Assembly: GCA_017654935.2 (NCBI GenBank)
Contig: CM065680.1
Location: 32,720,288 to 32,784,287 of the forward strand
Reading direction: 5' to 3'
DNA length: 64,000 nt
From: Phymorhynchus buccinoides
Lineage: Eukaryota; Mollusca; Gastropoda; Neogastropoda; Raphitomidae
In this document: one piece after another, positions 56,374 through 64,000 of the stretch
Layout: each line of letters begins with the position of its first letter
Position numbering within the stretch: the stretch's first letter is position 1
Made by a program: the position numbers and the translations under genes
The notes under the pieces: model-generated
Told to the model about the DNA's origin: nothing
Database searches by the model: none
What the model saw: only the letters and a program-made list of their open reading frames with translations

Positions 56374-56896
56374 GGTGGTGCACTGCATTTTTGGTGGGCA
56401 ATTTTTGTTAATTTTTGTTTCTCAGGAACTGATAACGATATCTTAATTACATTTTGCACACTAATATATAGTAATAAGGTACATTACCCTGACCATTCAT
56501 GCTAAATTTGAACACTGTGTGAAGGCATTATGAAAATATGGTATCCAGCCAAAAACATTTTAGCACGAAAACTTAGCCCCTCAACTGCATTGGATTCAAA
56601 AACTGCATGGTGATGCAGATGGTGATCAGCTGTCCACTTTCCTAAGACATCAAAGAGTACAACTAACAAAAATTAGCATGTCTGAGTTGTTAACTTAAGG
56701 GGCTAAGATTTTGTGTGAATTGTTTTGGCTGGATACCATATTTTCATAATGCCTTCACAGTGTTCAAATTTGGCATGAATGGTCAGGGTAATGTACCTTA
56801 TTACTGTGCACAATTTCATTAAGATATCGTTATTAGTTCCTGACGCCCTGATGAACAAAAATGAACAAAAATTGCCCACCGAAAATGTGCGCTACC
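56374..56896. mobile_element. Foldback element of about 520 bp
   Basis: Long inverted arms of about 200 bp: 'ggtggtgcactgca' with 'ttggtgggcaatttttgtt' on the left, and 'aacaaaaattgcccaccg' with 'tgtgcgctacc' on the right. 'ggtacattaccctgaccatt' and its reverse complement also pair. TTAA precedes it and GTAA follows. No coding part is present. The superfamily is not assigned. Confidence 0.8.
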
Positions 56897-57143
56897 GTAA
56901 CCTTTTCACCGCCAGCAATATTTCAGCCAAAAAATGTCCATTAAATTTCCCTGGGTAGAGAACAAAATCCATCTGCAGTATTGGAGATTCTTCTGTGTCA
57001 TATATAAAATAAGGTCTATCCTTACTTCCCCAAACTAAGACAATAGGGTCTTTGGATAATAGACCCCAATTTGATGCCTGTTAATGACATAGGTGTCAAA
57101 TCACTGTGGTGCTAAAATGCGACTTCTGCAGTGAAAGGGTTAA
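56897..57143. mobile_element. TTAA-type MITE, worn left end
   Basis: Ends 'ccttttcaccgcc' and 'gcagtgaaagggttaa'. It resembles 58234-58482 in reverse orientation, with 'cagccaaaaaatg' in common. The left target reads GTAA. Confidence 0.65.
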
Positions 57144-57390
57144 TTGGCAAAAAAGAAAAATAGTTCCCAGAAAATGTTGTTGCTTCATGACCATTTTTTG
57201 TTTGTACATAACTTTGACTTTAATAAAATCAGAAGTTTTTGTTCTTCTTTTGCATTCCTTATGATGTGACCATTATTTTGGTAAGGATAGAAGATTGTTT
57301 ACTCAATAATGTCACCAATCATATGATGGTGTTATTTCATGAAGATTGTTTTACTAAGAAGCTGATGACAGCATTATGTGCTGTGGGCAG

Positions 57391-57627
57391 ATTATGGACA
57401 ATGCGGAGATCAACAACATCATCAAGATCCTGGGGCTGCACTTCAAGGAGAAGTACGACTCGCCGGAGAAGCTGCGCACCCTGCGCTACGGGCGCCTCAT
57501 GATCATGACCGACCAGGACCAGGACGGGTCCCACATCAAGGGCCTGCTGGTGAACTTCATCCACCACTTCTGGCCCAACCTGCTGCAGCAGAACTTTGTG
57601 GAGGAGTTCATCACCCCTATTGTCAAG
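57391..57627 (+). CDS. TOP2: TOP2 exon, 79 codons (TOPRIM metal site)
   Basis: Acceptor 'gtgctgtgggcag' and donor 'gtaaag', phase 0. It reads IMDNAEINNIIKILGL, then TLRYGRLMIMTDQDQDGSH, then IKGLLVNFIHHFWPNLL and EEFITPIVK. The aspartates of DQDQDG bind the catalytic Mg2+ (D541, D543 and D545 in human TOP2A). The last 90 bp and the donor are repeated four more times downstream. Confidence 0.98.
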
Positions 57628-58116
57628 GTAAAGTGTAGTGTAGTGCATTGAGGTACATCAAGGGCCTGCTGGTCAACTTCATCCACCACTTCTGGCCCAA
57701 CCTGCTGCAGCAGAACTTTGTGGAGGAGTTCATCACCCCTATTATCAAGGTAAAGTGTAGTGTAGTGCATTGAGGTACATCAAGGGCCTGCTGGTCAACT
57801 TCATCCACCACTTCTGGCCCAACCTGCTGCAGCAGAACTTTGTGGAGGAGTTCATCACCCCTATTGTCAAGGTAAAGTGTAGTGTAGTGCATTGAGGTAC
57901 ATCAAGGGCCTGCTGGTCAACTTCATCCACCACTTCTGGCCCAACCTGCTGCAGCAGAACTTTGTGGAGGAGTTCATCACCCCTATTGTCAAGGTAAAGT
58001 GTAGTGTAGTGCATTGAGGTACATCAAGGGCCTGCTGGTCAACTTCATCCACCACTTCTGGCCCAACCTGCTGCAGCAGAACTTAGTGGAGGAGTTCATC
58101 ACCCCTATTGTCAAGG
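57628..58116 (+). repeat. Four extra 122-bp copies of exon end plus 5' splice site
   Basis: After the real donor (57628), a 122-bp unit follows four times. Each unit holds 'gtaaagtgtagtgtagtgca', 'ttgaggt', and then about 88 bp of exon from ACATCAAGGGCCTG to ATTGTCAAG. The copies are nearly identical (ATTATC in one, AACTTAG in the last), so they are young or kept alike. Each ends in a complete donor. An AG (ttgag) before each exon part could serve as an acceptor. Confidence 0.97.
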
Positions 58117-58233
58117 TAAAGTGGTGTAGTGTAATATAGTGTAGTGCATGAAGGTACATCAAGTGGGAGAGAAGTGGCAGAAAGGGGGTAGGGAGATAAT
58201 TTGAGAGAAATTGAAAGAGAGAGTCAGCCGGCT

Positions 58234-58482
58234 TTAACCCTTTCGCCGCCGATGTTGCATTTTTGCACCACACTGATTTAACACCCATGTCACTCGGAAG
58301 GCTCGAAATTAGCATCTGTTATCGTTATTTTGTTAATTTTGAGAGATAAGGAAAGGCCTTATATAATACATGTTATGGGCCAATTCATAGTATTGCAGAT
58401 GCCAACTTTTCTTTATTCCAGTAAGTTTCTGTACTTCCACTGAAAGTTTTGGCTAAAAAATGGCTTGCGGTGAAAGGGTTAA
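58234..58482. mobile_element. TTAA-type MITE
   Basis: TTAA on both sides, with termini 'ccctttcgccgcc' and 'gcggtgaaaggg'. It is 249 bp and non-coding. Same terminal style as 29609-29844, so probably piggyBac-related. Confidence 0.75.
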
Positions 58483-58611
58483 ACCAATGGAATTTTAAGT
58501 CAAGAGGTTTTCACAGTACAGTGTCAGTCACTCAGTGCTTTCTAGTTAATAGACTTGTATTTGTTGACAGATTTTTGCTGCATTTTTGTCATCAGTCTTA
58601 TAAGTGACTGT

Positions 58612-58675
58612 AAATGTGTGTGTGTGTCTGTCTGTGTGTGTGTGTCTGTGTGCGTGTGTCTGTGTGCGTGTGTAC
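58612..58675 (+). repeat. (TG)n microsatellite ending at a splice acceptor
   Basis: TGTGTG with 'tctg' and 'gcg' interruptions, running straight into 'tgtacag' before the next exon. Confidence 0.9.
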
Positions 58676-58677
58676 AG

Positions 58678-58783
58678 GTGACAAAGGGCAAAGCAGAGGA
58701 GTCATTCTTCAGTTTACCAGAGTTTGAGGGGTGGAAGGGCAGAACTGAGAACTGGCACACCTGGAAAATCAAGTACTACAAAG
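58678..58783 (+). CDS. TOP2: TOP2 exon, 35 codons plus one base
   Basis: Acceptor 'gtgtacag' and donor 'gtgttt'. It reads VTKGKAEESFFSLPEFEGW and ends TWKIKYYK, with one G carried. The word SLPEFEEW and the K-W-K-V-K-Y-Y-K-G-L-G-T-S-T word are topoisomerase II landmarks; the latter is finished by the next exon. Confidence 0.97.
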
Positions 58784-58877
58784 GTGTTTGCTCTTTTCTT
58801 TCTACACTTGTCTATTTTGCTCTTCAAATTTCATTCTCTTTGCTACATAACACATCTACATCTGTTCTGTTTTCTTT

Positions 58878-59103
58878 TTAACCCCTTGACTGCCATATAA
58901 CGTATCACATACTGACTTGATGACATCACTGATGATATCAGATGAAGAGGAATAACTGATATTCTGGTTTTTGCTCTAACACAGTCAAGAGAGTTATATC
59001 CCCAGACCATTTTGCCAGATTGGCTTTATCAGTTGTCTTTTTTTCATGTTATGATTTGTACAATAAATATTTCTTTAATTTTCTCTGGCAATCAAGGGGT
59101 TAA
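58878..59103. mobile_element. piggyBac-like MITE with TTAA ends
   Basis: TTAA, 'ccccttgactgccat' and 'ggcaatcaagggg', TTAA. It shares 'gatgacatcactgatgat', 'agatgaagaggaataac' and 'ccccagaccatttt' with 29609-29844, so the two are the same family. Confidence 0.82.
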
Positions 59104-59535
59104 CACTACTCATTTTATTTTATTTTCTCCCAATCTTTTGTTCCAAGAAAAGGACATGCTCATACAAATCAAATTGAATACCAGTGTAACAATTTCTTGC
59201 GTACACATATAGTTTTGAATTTAGAAAATGAAAGCTCTCCAAATTATTAGATTTTTATGTTTATTGTTTTTCTCTGATTTTATTGTAAGCAGTCTTTTCC
59301 TAAACCTAAAATTCTGTAGTCCACAAATAACTTCTGTGTAAAACCCCCCACAAAAAACCCCTCATGGGAAAGCTGGAAAATAGAATCTTTACAACACCCC
59401 ATTTTGCCTCTACCCCCCACCATCTTCCTTTTCATTAGATGTGTTTTGGCCCTGAAGCCCAGTCTTAAAGTAGGGTGCCACATGTTTAAGCACCACTTGT
59501 GGCATAAAAGTAATCGCTAATACATGTAGATTAAT

Positions 59536-60178
59536 CAGGGCTGCCTACCATCCCCCCTAAGGGGTATTTGTCCCTGGAAACTTAAGAATTGCCCCCTGTC
59601 CCTGGAATCCACTTTTCTGTCGGGTGTCCCTGGAAACTGAGTAGAATCACAGTTTGTAGAGCAGTCACTTGTCTTGTTAGCTGACCTTACTATTGAATAC
59701 AGGAACACCCAAAACAACAGACACTGTTAAAGTTTTCTTTACAGACATGCTACACTTAGTTTACCAAACACCAAAGGATCTTGAATATTGAAGCACATTG
59801 ACTCAGGAAATTATGATCAAGCAGACTGCCAAAAAAAGCAATCGCAGAAATTTTTATACATGCATCACAAAATAATCAGACATATTCATTTTGATCCTGA
59901 TACATGACATTGTGATGTTTGCAGACCTGTTTACTCTACTCTTTTCGAGTAGTATTCTACTCAATTTGGACCTCTACTACTCTTCAAAATTGAAAATAAT
60001 GCTCTAACTACTCATTTTCAGTGAACATTGTTTGAAGGTTTAATGAATAAAGTTACACATTCTGCACCAAAACTACTCATTTCAGCTAACCAGACTACTC
60101 AAGACTTGTGTAGGGGGTAAACGGGTCTGTGTTTGTCCCTAGAAATAAGTCTTGATAAGCACGGGGTAGGCAGCCCTG
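59536..60178. mobile_element. 643-bp MITE with CAGGGCTGCCTACC ends
   Basis: Terminal inverted repeats 'cagggctgcctacc' and 'ggtaggcagccctg'. Internal parts have repeated 'gtccctgga' words, and 'ctactcaatttggacctcta', also found at about 7180. CAGGG...CCCTG ends are common in hAT elements, but no matching 8-bp target duplication is visible, so the superfamily is open. The element stops just before a TOP2 splice acceptor. Confidence 0.75.
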
Positions 60179-60206
60179 ACATTCGTCTTGTATGATGATT
60201 GTACAG

Positions 60207-60409
60207 GTCTGGGTACTTCGACCTCCAAGGAGGCCAAGGAGTACTTTTCAGACATGCCGCGCCACCGCATCCCCTTCCGCTACGGGGGTGCTGAGGACGA
60301 TGCCTCCATCAACCTGGCCTTCAGCAAGAAGAAGATTGAGGAGAGGAAGGAGTGGCTCACCAACTACATGGAGGAGAGAAAGCGACGCACGGAGATGGGA
60401 CTGCCAGAG
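60207..60409 (+). CDS. TOP2: TOP2 exon, two carried bases plus 67 codons
   Basis: Acceptor 'gattgtacag' and donor 'gtggtc'. With the carried base it reads GLGTSTSKEAKEYFSDM, then HRIPFRYGGAEDDASINLAF, and later RKEWLTNYMEERKR and MGLPE. These are near-invariant in type IIA enzymes of eukaryotes. TSTSKEAKEYF belongs to the DNA-binding core after TOPRIM. Confidence 0.97.
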
Positions 60410-60424
60410 GTGGTCATTTTTATA

Positions 60425-61220
60425 CATGGGATTGGTTTGGGATTGTTGTCTAGTGTTACTCCTGGCTACATGGGATTGGTTTGGGATTGTTGTTTGGCTG
60501 TTGTCTAGTGTTACTCCTGGCTACATGGGATTGGTTTGGGATTGTTGTCTGGCTGTTGTCTAGTGTTACTCCTGGCTACATGGGATTGGTTTGGGATTGT
60601 TGTCTGGCTGTTGTCTAGTGTTACTCCTGGCTACATGGGATTGGTTTGGGATAGTTGTCTGGCTGTTGTCTAGTGTTACTCCTGGCTACATGGGATTGGT
60701 TTGGGATTGTTGTCTGGCTGTTGTCTAGTGTTACTCTCGGCTACATGGGATTGGTTTGGGATTGTTGTCTGGCTGTTGTCTAGTGTTACTCCTGGCTGGA
60801 TGGGATTGGTTTGAGATTGTTGTCTGGCTGTTGTCTAGTGTTACTCCTGGCTACATGGGATTGGTTTGGGATTGTTGTCTGGCTGTTGTCTAGTGTTACT
60901 CCTGGCTACATGGGATTGGTTTGGGATTGTTGTCTGGCTGTTGTCTAAGTGTTACTCCTGGCTACATGGGATTGGTTTGGGATTGTTGTCTGGCTGTTGT
61001 CTAGTGTTACTCCTGGCTACATGGGATTGGTTTGGGATTGTTGTCTGGCTGTTGTCTAGTGTTACTCCTGGCTACATGGGATTGGTTTGGGATTGTTGTC
61101 TGGCTGTTGTCTAAGTGTTACTCCTGGCTACATGGGATTGGTTTGGGATTGTTGTCTGGCTGTTGTCTAGTGTTACTCCTGGCTACATGGGATTGGTTTG
61201 GGATTGTTGTCTGGCTACTG
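60425..61220 (+). repeat. 55-bp minisatellite at the start of an intron
   Basis: About 14 units with 'tagtgttactcctggctaca', 'tgggattggtttgggattg' and 'ttgtctggctgt'. It starts about 15 bp after the donor of the 60207 exon but does not include exon sequence. Two units carry one extra A ('taagtg'). Reading frames across it are compositional. Confidence 0.95.
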
Positions 61221-61987
61221 TGCTTTTTTTTTCTTTTTTTTTTCACTCTGGGCTACATTACCTCTTCTTCGCCTTAGGCAGCCAACTTCGTCACGTTGAA
61301 GACTGCTGCACTTGAAAATAAGTTCAGTAAAGATAGGGTAGAAAATGAACTGATGAGATATTATGGGGAAAAGATAGAGCCCAAGATAGTCGGGAATAGT
61401 TTAAGTATTTTTTTGATACTCCGTTTGCTAGGATAATAATAAGGATAATAATTTTATGAGATAGATTTATAACTTTAAGGAAATCAGGAAAACTTAAAGG
61501 GAATCTCTATTGTTACAGTTATTTGGTTTTCCCCAGTGGGGATACTGGGGTGGGTGGGTGGGGTCTTTTGTACAAATAGATCTCCCACCTTCTGGAAGTT
61601 CCGTGATTGTAACTTCCTCTCATTTGTCACTCTCTTTGACTCTGCTTTTTCCCTTTGTCATCTACTGTCTTTCTGCCTTAATAGTCCATTCTCCTGCTTT
61701 TGTTCTAGAAGCTTTTACAAAAAATTTCTTAACCTGGGGTTAATTAGTTCTTAGTTAGGCGCATAACGGCAGCATGACACGCCTGTGCTCATATGACAGA
61801 AAATCTGTCTGATCGATCAACGAAGAAGCTTTTTTGATAACAGTTGTCATAACTGCAAGTTTGTGTGTGTGTATGTGCATGCATCTGTCTGTGCCTCCCG
61901 TGTGTGCCTATGTGTATGTGAGTTGTGTGTGAGTGTCTGTGTGTTTGGCATGTGCTTGTGTGTGTGTGCCTGTATATTATATAACAG
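61221..61987. other. TOP2 intron, T run and (TG)n
   Basis: T-rich run near 61223-61243, plain AT-rich sequence, and a TGTG-rich tract at about 61860-61975 just before an acceptor-like word. No exon apart from the duplicate that follows. Confidence 0.6.
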
Positions 61988-62241
61988 CTGTACCTGTACG
62001 CCAAAGACATGCAGCACATCACATACAAGGAGCTTATGAACCGGGAGCTGATCCTGTCCTCTAGTTTACATTGTGTTCATATTGTTTCTATACAGCTGTA
62101 CCTGTGCACCAAAGACACACCTACACCTGTCCTCTAGTTTACATTATGTTCATATTGTTTCTATGCAGCTGTACCTGTACACCAAAGACACACCTACACC
62201 TGTCCTCTAGTTTACATTGTGTTCATATTGTTTCTATGCAG
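61988..62241 (+). repeat. Three extra copies of the next exon's start with acceptor
   Basis: Copies start at 61988, 62096 and 62169; the real exon starts at 62242. The last two follow a 73-bp period and keep about 25 bp of exon (CTGTACCTGTACACCAAAG). The first keeps about 70 bp and reads LYLYAKDMQHITYKELMNRE, differing from the real exon's LYLYTKDTRHITYNEFINRE by conservative changes. No donor follows any copy; all run into 'tcctctagtttacatt'. Confidence 0.93.
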
Positions 62242-62481
62242 CTGTACCTGTACACCAAAGACACGCGGCACATCACCTACAACGAATTCATCAACCGGGA
62301 GCTGATCCTGTTCAGCAACGCAGACAACGTGCGGTCGATCCCCTCGTTGATGGACGGGCTGAAGCCCGGTCAGCGCAAGGTCATCTTCACCTGCATCAAA
62401 CGCAACCTGACCCAGAAGGAGCTCAAGGTGGCCCAGCTGGCCGGCTCTGTGGCAGAGCAGTCCGCTTACCACCATGGAGAG
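62242..62481 (+). CDS. TOP2: TOP2 exon, 80 codons (winged-helix domain)
   Basis: Acceptor 'tttctatgcag' and donor 'gtatga', phase 0. It reads LYLYTKDTRHITYNEFINRE, then SIPSLMDGLKPGQRKVIFTC, then KVAQLAGSVAEQSAYHHGE. DGLKPGQRK opens the winged-helix (CAP-like) domain that holds the active-site tyrosine, and AYHHGE is a family signature. Confidence 0.98.
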
Positions 62482-63353
62482 GTATGACCAGTGGCCTTAT
62501 TTCGTTTGAATGTTTTTTGAGTTTGGGCTTTGATGCAGGAACTCTGCATCTTAAAACTGGACTTCTCTTTTCAAAGGTTCATCATATGAAAGTTGGTACG
62601 TGATGCCACTGTAATGTTCTGTGTGATGAATAAAAACAAAAAGCGAAACAACCATTTGTATTATTCATGATTCTCAGCTTTAACCCCTTCACTGCCAGAG
62701 GAAAACTGAGAAATGATCGATTTTCTTATTATAAAATTTAAAAGAGACCTGTTAGACTCAATCCGAGAAAATGGTCTAGAGATATATCTTTCCTGACTTG
62801 TCTAAGCCAAAGACCATCTTTCCAGGGCTATGACATCAAAAGTTATGACATCATTAATGACATCACACAGCCCAGTAGACATGGGACAGGCAGTGAAGGG
62901 GTTAAAAGTGAAAGAAAAGGTTGTTGGTGCACAGCCTATATCTATATAATATAATTGCATCTCTGTCTGTGTGTTCAACCCAGTGGGATCACTGGAAGGA
63001 CTAATTGACGGGACTATAACAGACCAACTGACTGATCACTGGAAGGAGCCATGTCGTTTAGGTGGGGCTGGGAAAGGCATGTGGGGCGAGGTTGGGGGAC
63101 GGGGAAGGAAAAAAGGCAAATAAATGATGATGGTAGCCTATAGACGCAGCTTTAGGGGGAAAGGAGTGGTAAAAAATAACTGAAGGAATGAAGTGACACA
63201 CTAAGTGGGCGAAGCATTGTGTGCTGAAGAAGTCAAATATTCATCTTTTTTCTCAGTCACTAGATGGAGATGCTAGAGACTCATGCCAAAGCAGCAGCTT
63301 GGAGGCCGTCATGGTCTGTTTTGTACAATAACATTGACTGTGATTGTTGTCAG
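62482..63353. other. TOP2 intron with a TTAA MITE
   Basis: It holds the 62680-62905 element. The rest is plain with a purine-rich piece near 63060-63120. Confidence 0.65.
62680..62905. mobile_element. piggyBac-like MITE with TTAA ends
   Basis: TTAA, 'ccccttcactgccag' and 'ggcagtgaagggg', TTAA, 226 bp. The internal 'gacatcattaatgacatca' palindrome is the counterpart of the one in the 29609 element. Confidence 0.8.
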
Positions 63354-63502
63354 AACTCCCTGATGAGCACCATCATCAACCTGGCCCAGAACTTTGTGGG
63401 CTCCAACAACCTGAACCTGCTGCAGCCCATCGGCCAGTTCGGCACACGCCTCCACGGGGGCAAGGACGCTGCCAGCCCCCGTTACATCTTCACCATGCTC
63501 AG
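63354..63502 (+). CDS. TOP2: TOP2 exon with the catalytic tyrosine
   Basis: Acceptor 'gattgttgtcag' and donor 'gtcagt', 49 codons plus two bases. It reads [19 protein letters not shown], then [17 protein letters not shown], then [11 protein letters not shown]. The tyrosine of PRYIF (TAC at 63483-63485) forms the covalent link to the DNA 5' end (Y805 in human TOP2A), and the arginine before it assists. The end of the exon and its donor are repeated six more times. Confidence 0.98.
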
Positions 63503-63922
63503 GTCAGTGAGGCGTGTAGGTTAGCTCATTGGACGCTGCCAGGCCCCGTTGCATCTTCACCATGCTCAGGTCAGTGAGGTGTGTAGGTTTGCTCATTGGA
63601 CGCTGCCAGGCCCCGTTACATCTTCACCATGCTCAGGTCAGTGAGGTGTGTAGGTTTGCTCATTGGACGCTGCCAGGCCCCGTTACATCTTCACCATGCT
63701 CAGGTCAGTGAGGTGTGTAGGTTTGCTCATTGGACGCTGCCAGGCCCCGTTACATCTTCAATGCTCAGGTCAGTGAGGCTGTAGGTTAGCTCATTGGACG
63801 CTGCCAGGCCCCGTTACATCTTCACCATGCTCAGGTCAGTGAGGCGTGTAGGTTAGCTCATTGGACGCTGCCAGGCCCCGTTACATCTTCACCATGCTCA
63901 GGTCAGTGAGGCGTGTAGGTTA
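63503..63922 (+). repeat. Six extra 67-bp copies of the active-site exon end plus donor
   Basis: Units begin near 63531 at a 67-bp step. Each holds 'gctgccaggccccgtt', 'acatcttcaccatgctcag', the donor 'gtcagtgagg' and 'cgtgtaggttagctcattgg'. The exon part encodes the PRYIFTML word in most copies. The first extra copy has TGC where the catalytic TAC should be, and the fourth lacks bases in 'ttcacc'. No acceptor precedes the units, so each is an added donor rather than an added exon. Confidence 0.96.
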
Positions 63923-64000
63923 TGACATCACTGTAAGTCTCAGATTAGGTCGCAACGGCAAATGACTGCCATCAGAAATTATAATGTTTTAAATTGTAGT
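63923..64000. other. TOP2 intron, runs off the window
   Basis: Plain intron sequence. The C-terminal exons of TOP2 must lie beyond. Confidence 0.7.

Larger units (their letters stand above)
56071..57390. other. TOP2 intron holding two adjoining transposable elements
   Basis: A foldback element (56374-56896) directly meets a TTAA-type MITE (56897-57143). The rest is AT-rich intron. Confidence 0.7.
58784..60206. other. TOP2 intron with two MITEs
   Basis: It holds a TTAA-type MITE at 58878-59103 and a 643-bp element at 59536-60178 that ends 28 bp before the next exon. The remaining sequence is plain. Confidence 0.7.
48591..63502 (+). other. TOP2: DNA topoisomerase II gene, central part
   Basis: Nine exons encode the type IIA topoisomerase from the end of the N-terminal half to the catalytic tyrosine. 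The enzyme is a nuclear ATP-dependent homodimer that cuts both strands and passes a second duplex. The window shows the TOPRIM domain (EGDSAKSLA, PLRGK, DQDQDG), the winged-helix domain and the PRYIFTML active-site word. Every splice phase agrees. The ATPase exons (5') and the C-terminal exons (3') are outside: the first lost in or beyond the gap, the second past the window end. TOP2A and TOP2B are a vertebrate split, so no paralogue letter is given. Confidence 0.97.

Overview
This window is animal genomic DNA with AT-rich introns, GC-rich exons, GT-AG splice sites, many miniature inverted-repeat elements (MITEs) and many minisatellites. It holds parts of two conserved genes. The first is a gene for ARMC8, the armadillo-repeat subunit of the CTLH/GID E3 ubiquitin ligase. 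It lies on the + strand from about 2.3 to 27.6 kb, and its last exons appear again on the - strand at 42.7-47.8 kb. The second is a type II DNA topoisomerase (TOP2), + strand, 48.6-63.5 kb, represented by nine exons. These run from the end of the N-terminal half through the TOPRIM domain to the exon with the catalytic tyrosine. The intron style and element content suggest a marine invertebrate, perhaps a mollusc; that is inference.

Layout. (1) 1-23 kb: ARMC8 exons in long introns. Many exons and repeat units here carry scattered small insertions and deletions, as in unpolished long-read sequence. (2) About 22.2-47.8 kb: a very large inverted repeat. Two arms of roughly 12 kb flank a unique spacer at about 34.7-35.6 kb. 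Each arm holds the ARMC8 3' exons, the same MITEs, a 54-bp array and a 40-bp array. The arms differ by point changes and repeat copy number, so they are not one molecule read twice without change. They may be a true inverted duplication or two haplotypes joined head to head. (3) 47813-48312: exactly 500 N, a scaffold gap. (4) 48.4-64 kb: TOP2 with clean reading frames and correct splice phases throughout.

The most striking feature is that minisatellites and short tandem duplications repeatedly sit on exon edges. In ARMC8 they copy the 3' splice site plus exon start at 8.4-10.45 kb, at 13.9-14.4 kb and probably at 15.9-16.0 kb. In TOP2 they copy a 3' splice site plus exon start at 48.5 kb (partial exon), 49.45-54.3 kb (about 93 copies of 52 bp), 55.4-55.8 kb (three extra copies) and 62.0-62.24 kb (three extra copies). 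They copy an exon end plus 5' splice site at 57.65-58.12 kb (four extra copies of 122 bp) and 63.53-63.92 kb (six extra copies of 67 bp that include the catalytic-tyrosine codon). I know of no named system of this kind. It looks like a locus-specific or genome-wide tendency for tandem duplication across exon borders, producing large fields of decoy splice sites.

The two genes have no known joint pathway. ARMC8 acts in cytoplasmic and nuclear protein turnover; TOP2 acts in DNA topology. If the scaffold order is right, the - strand ARMC8 copy and TOP2 face away from each other across the gap, and both lack their 5' exons. Since the left ARMC8 copy needs about 20 kb for its upstream exons, 500 N cannot be a true distance.
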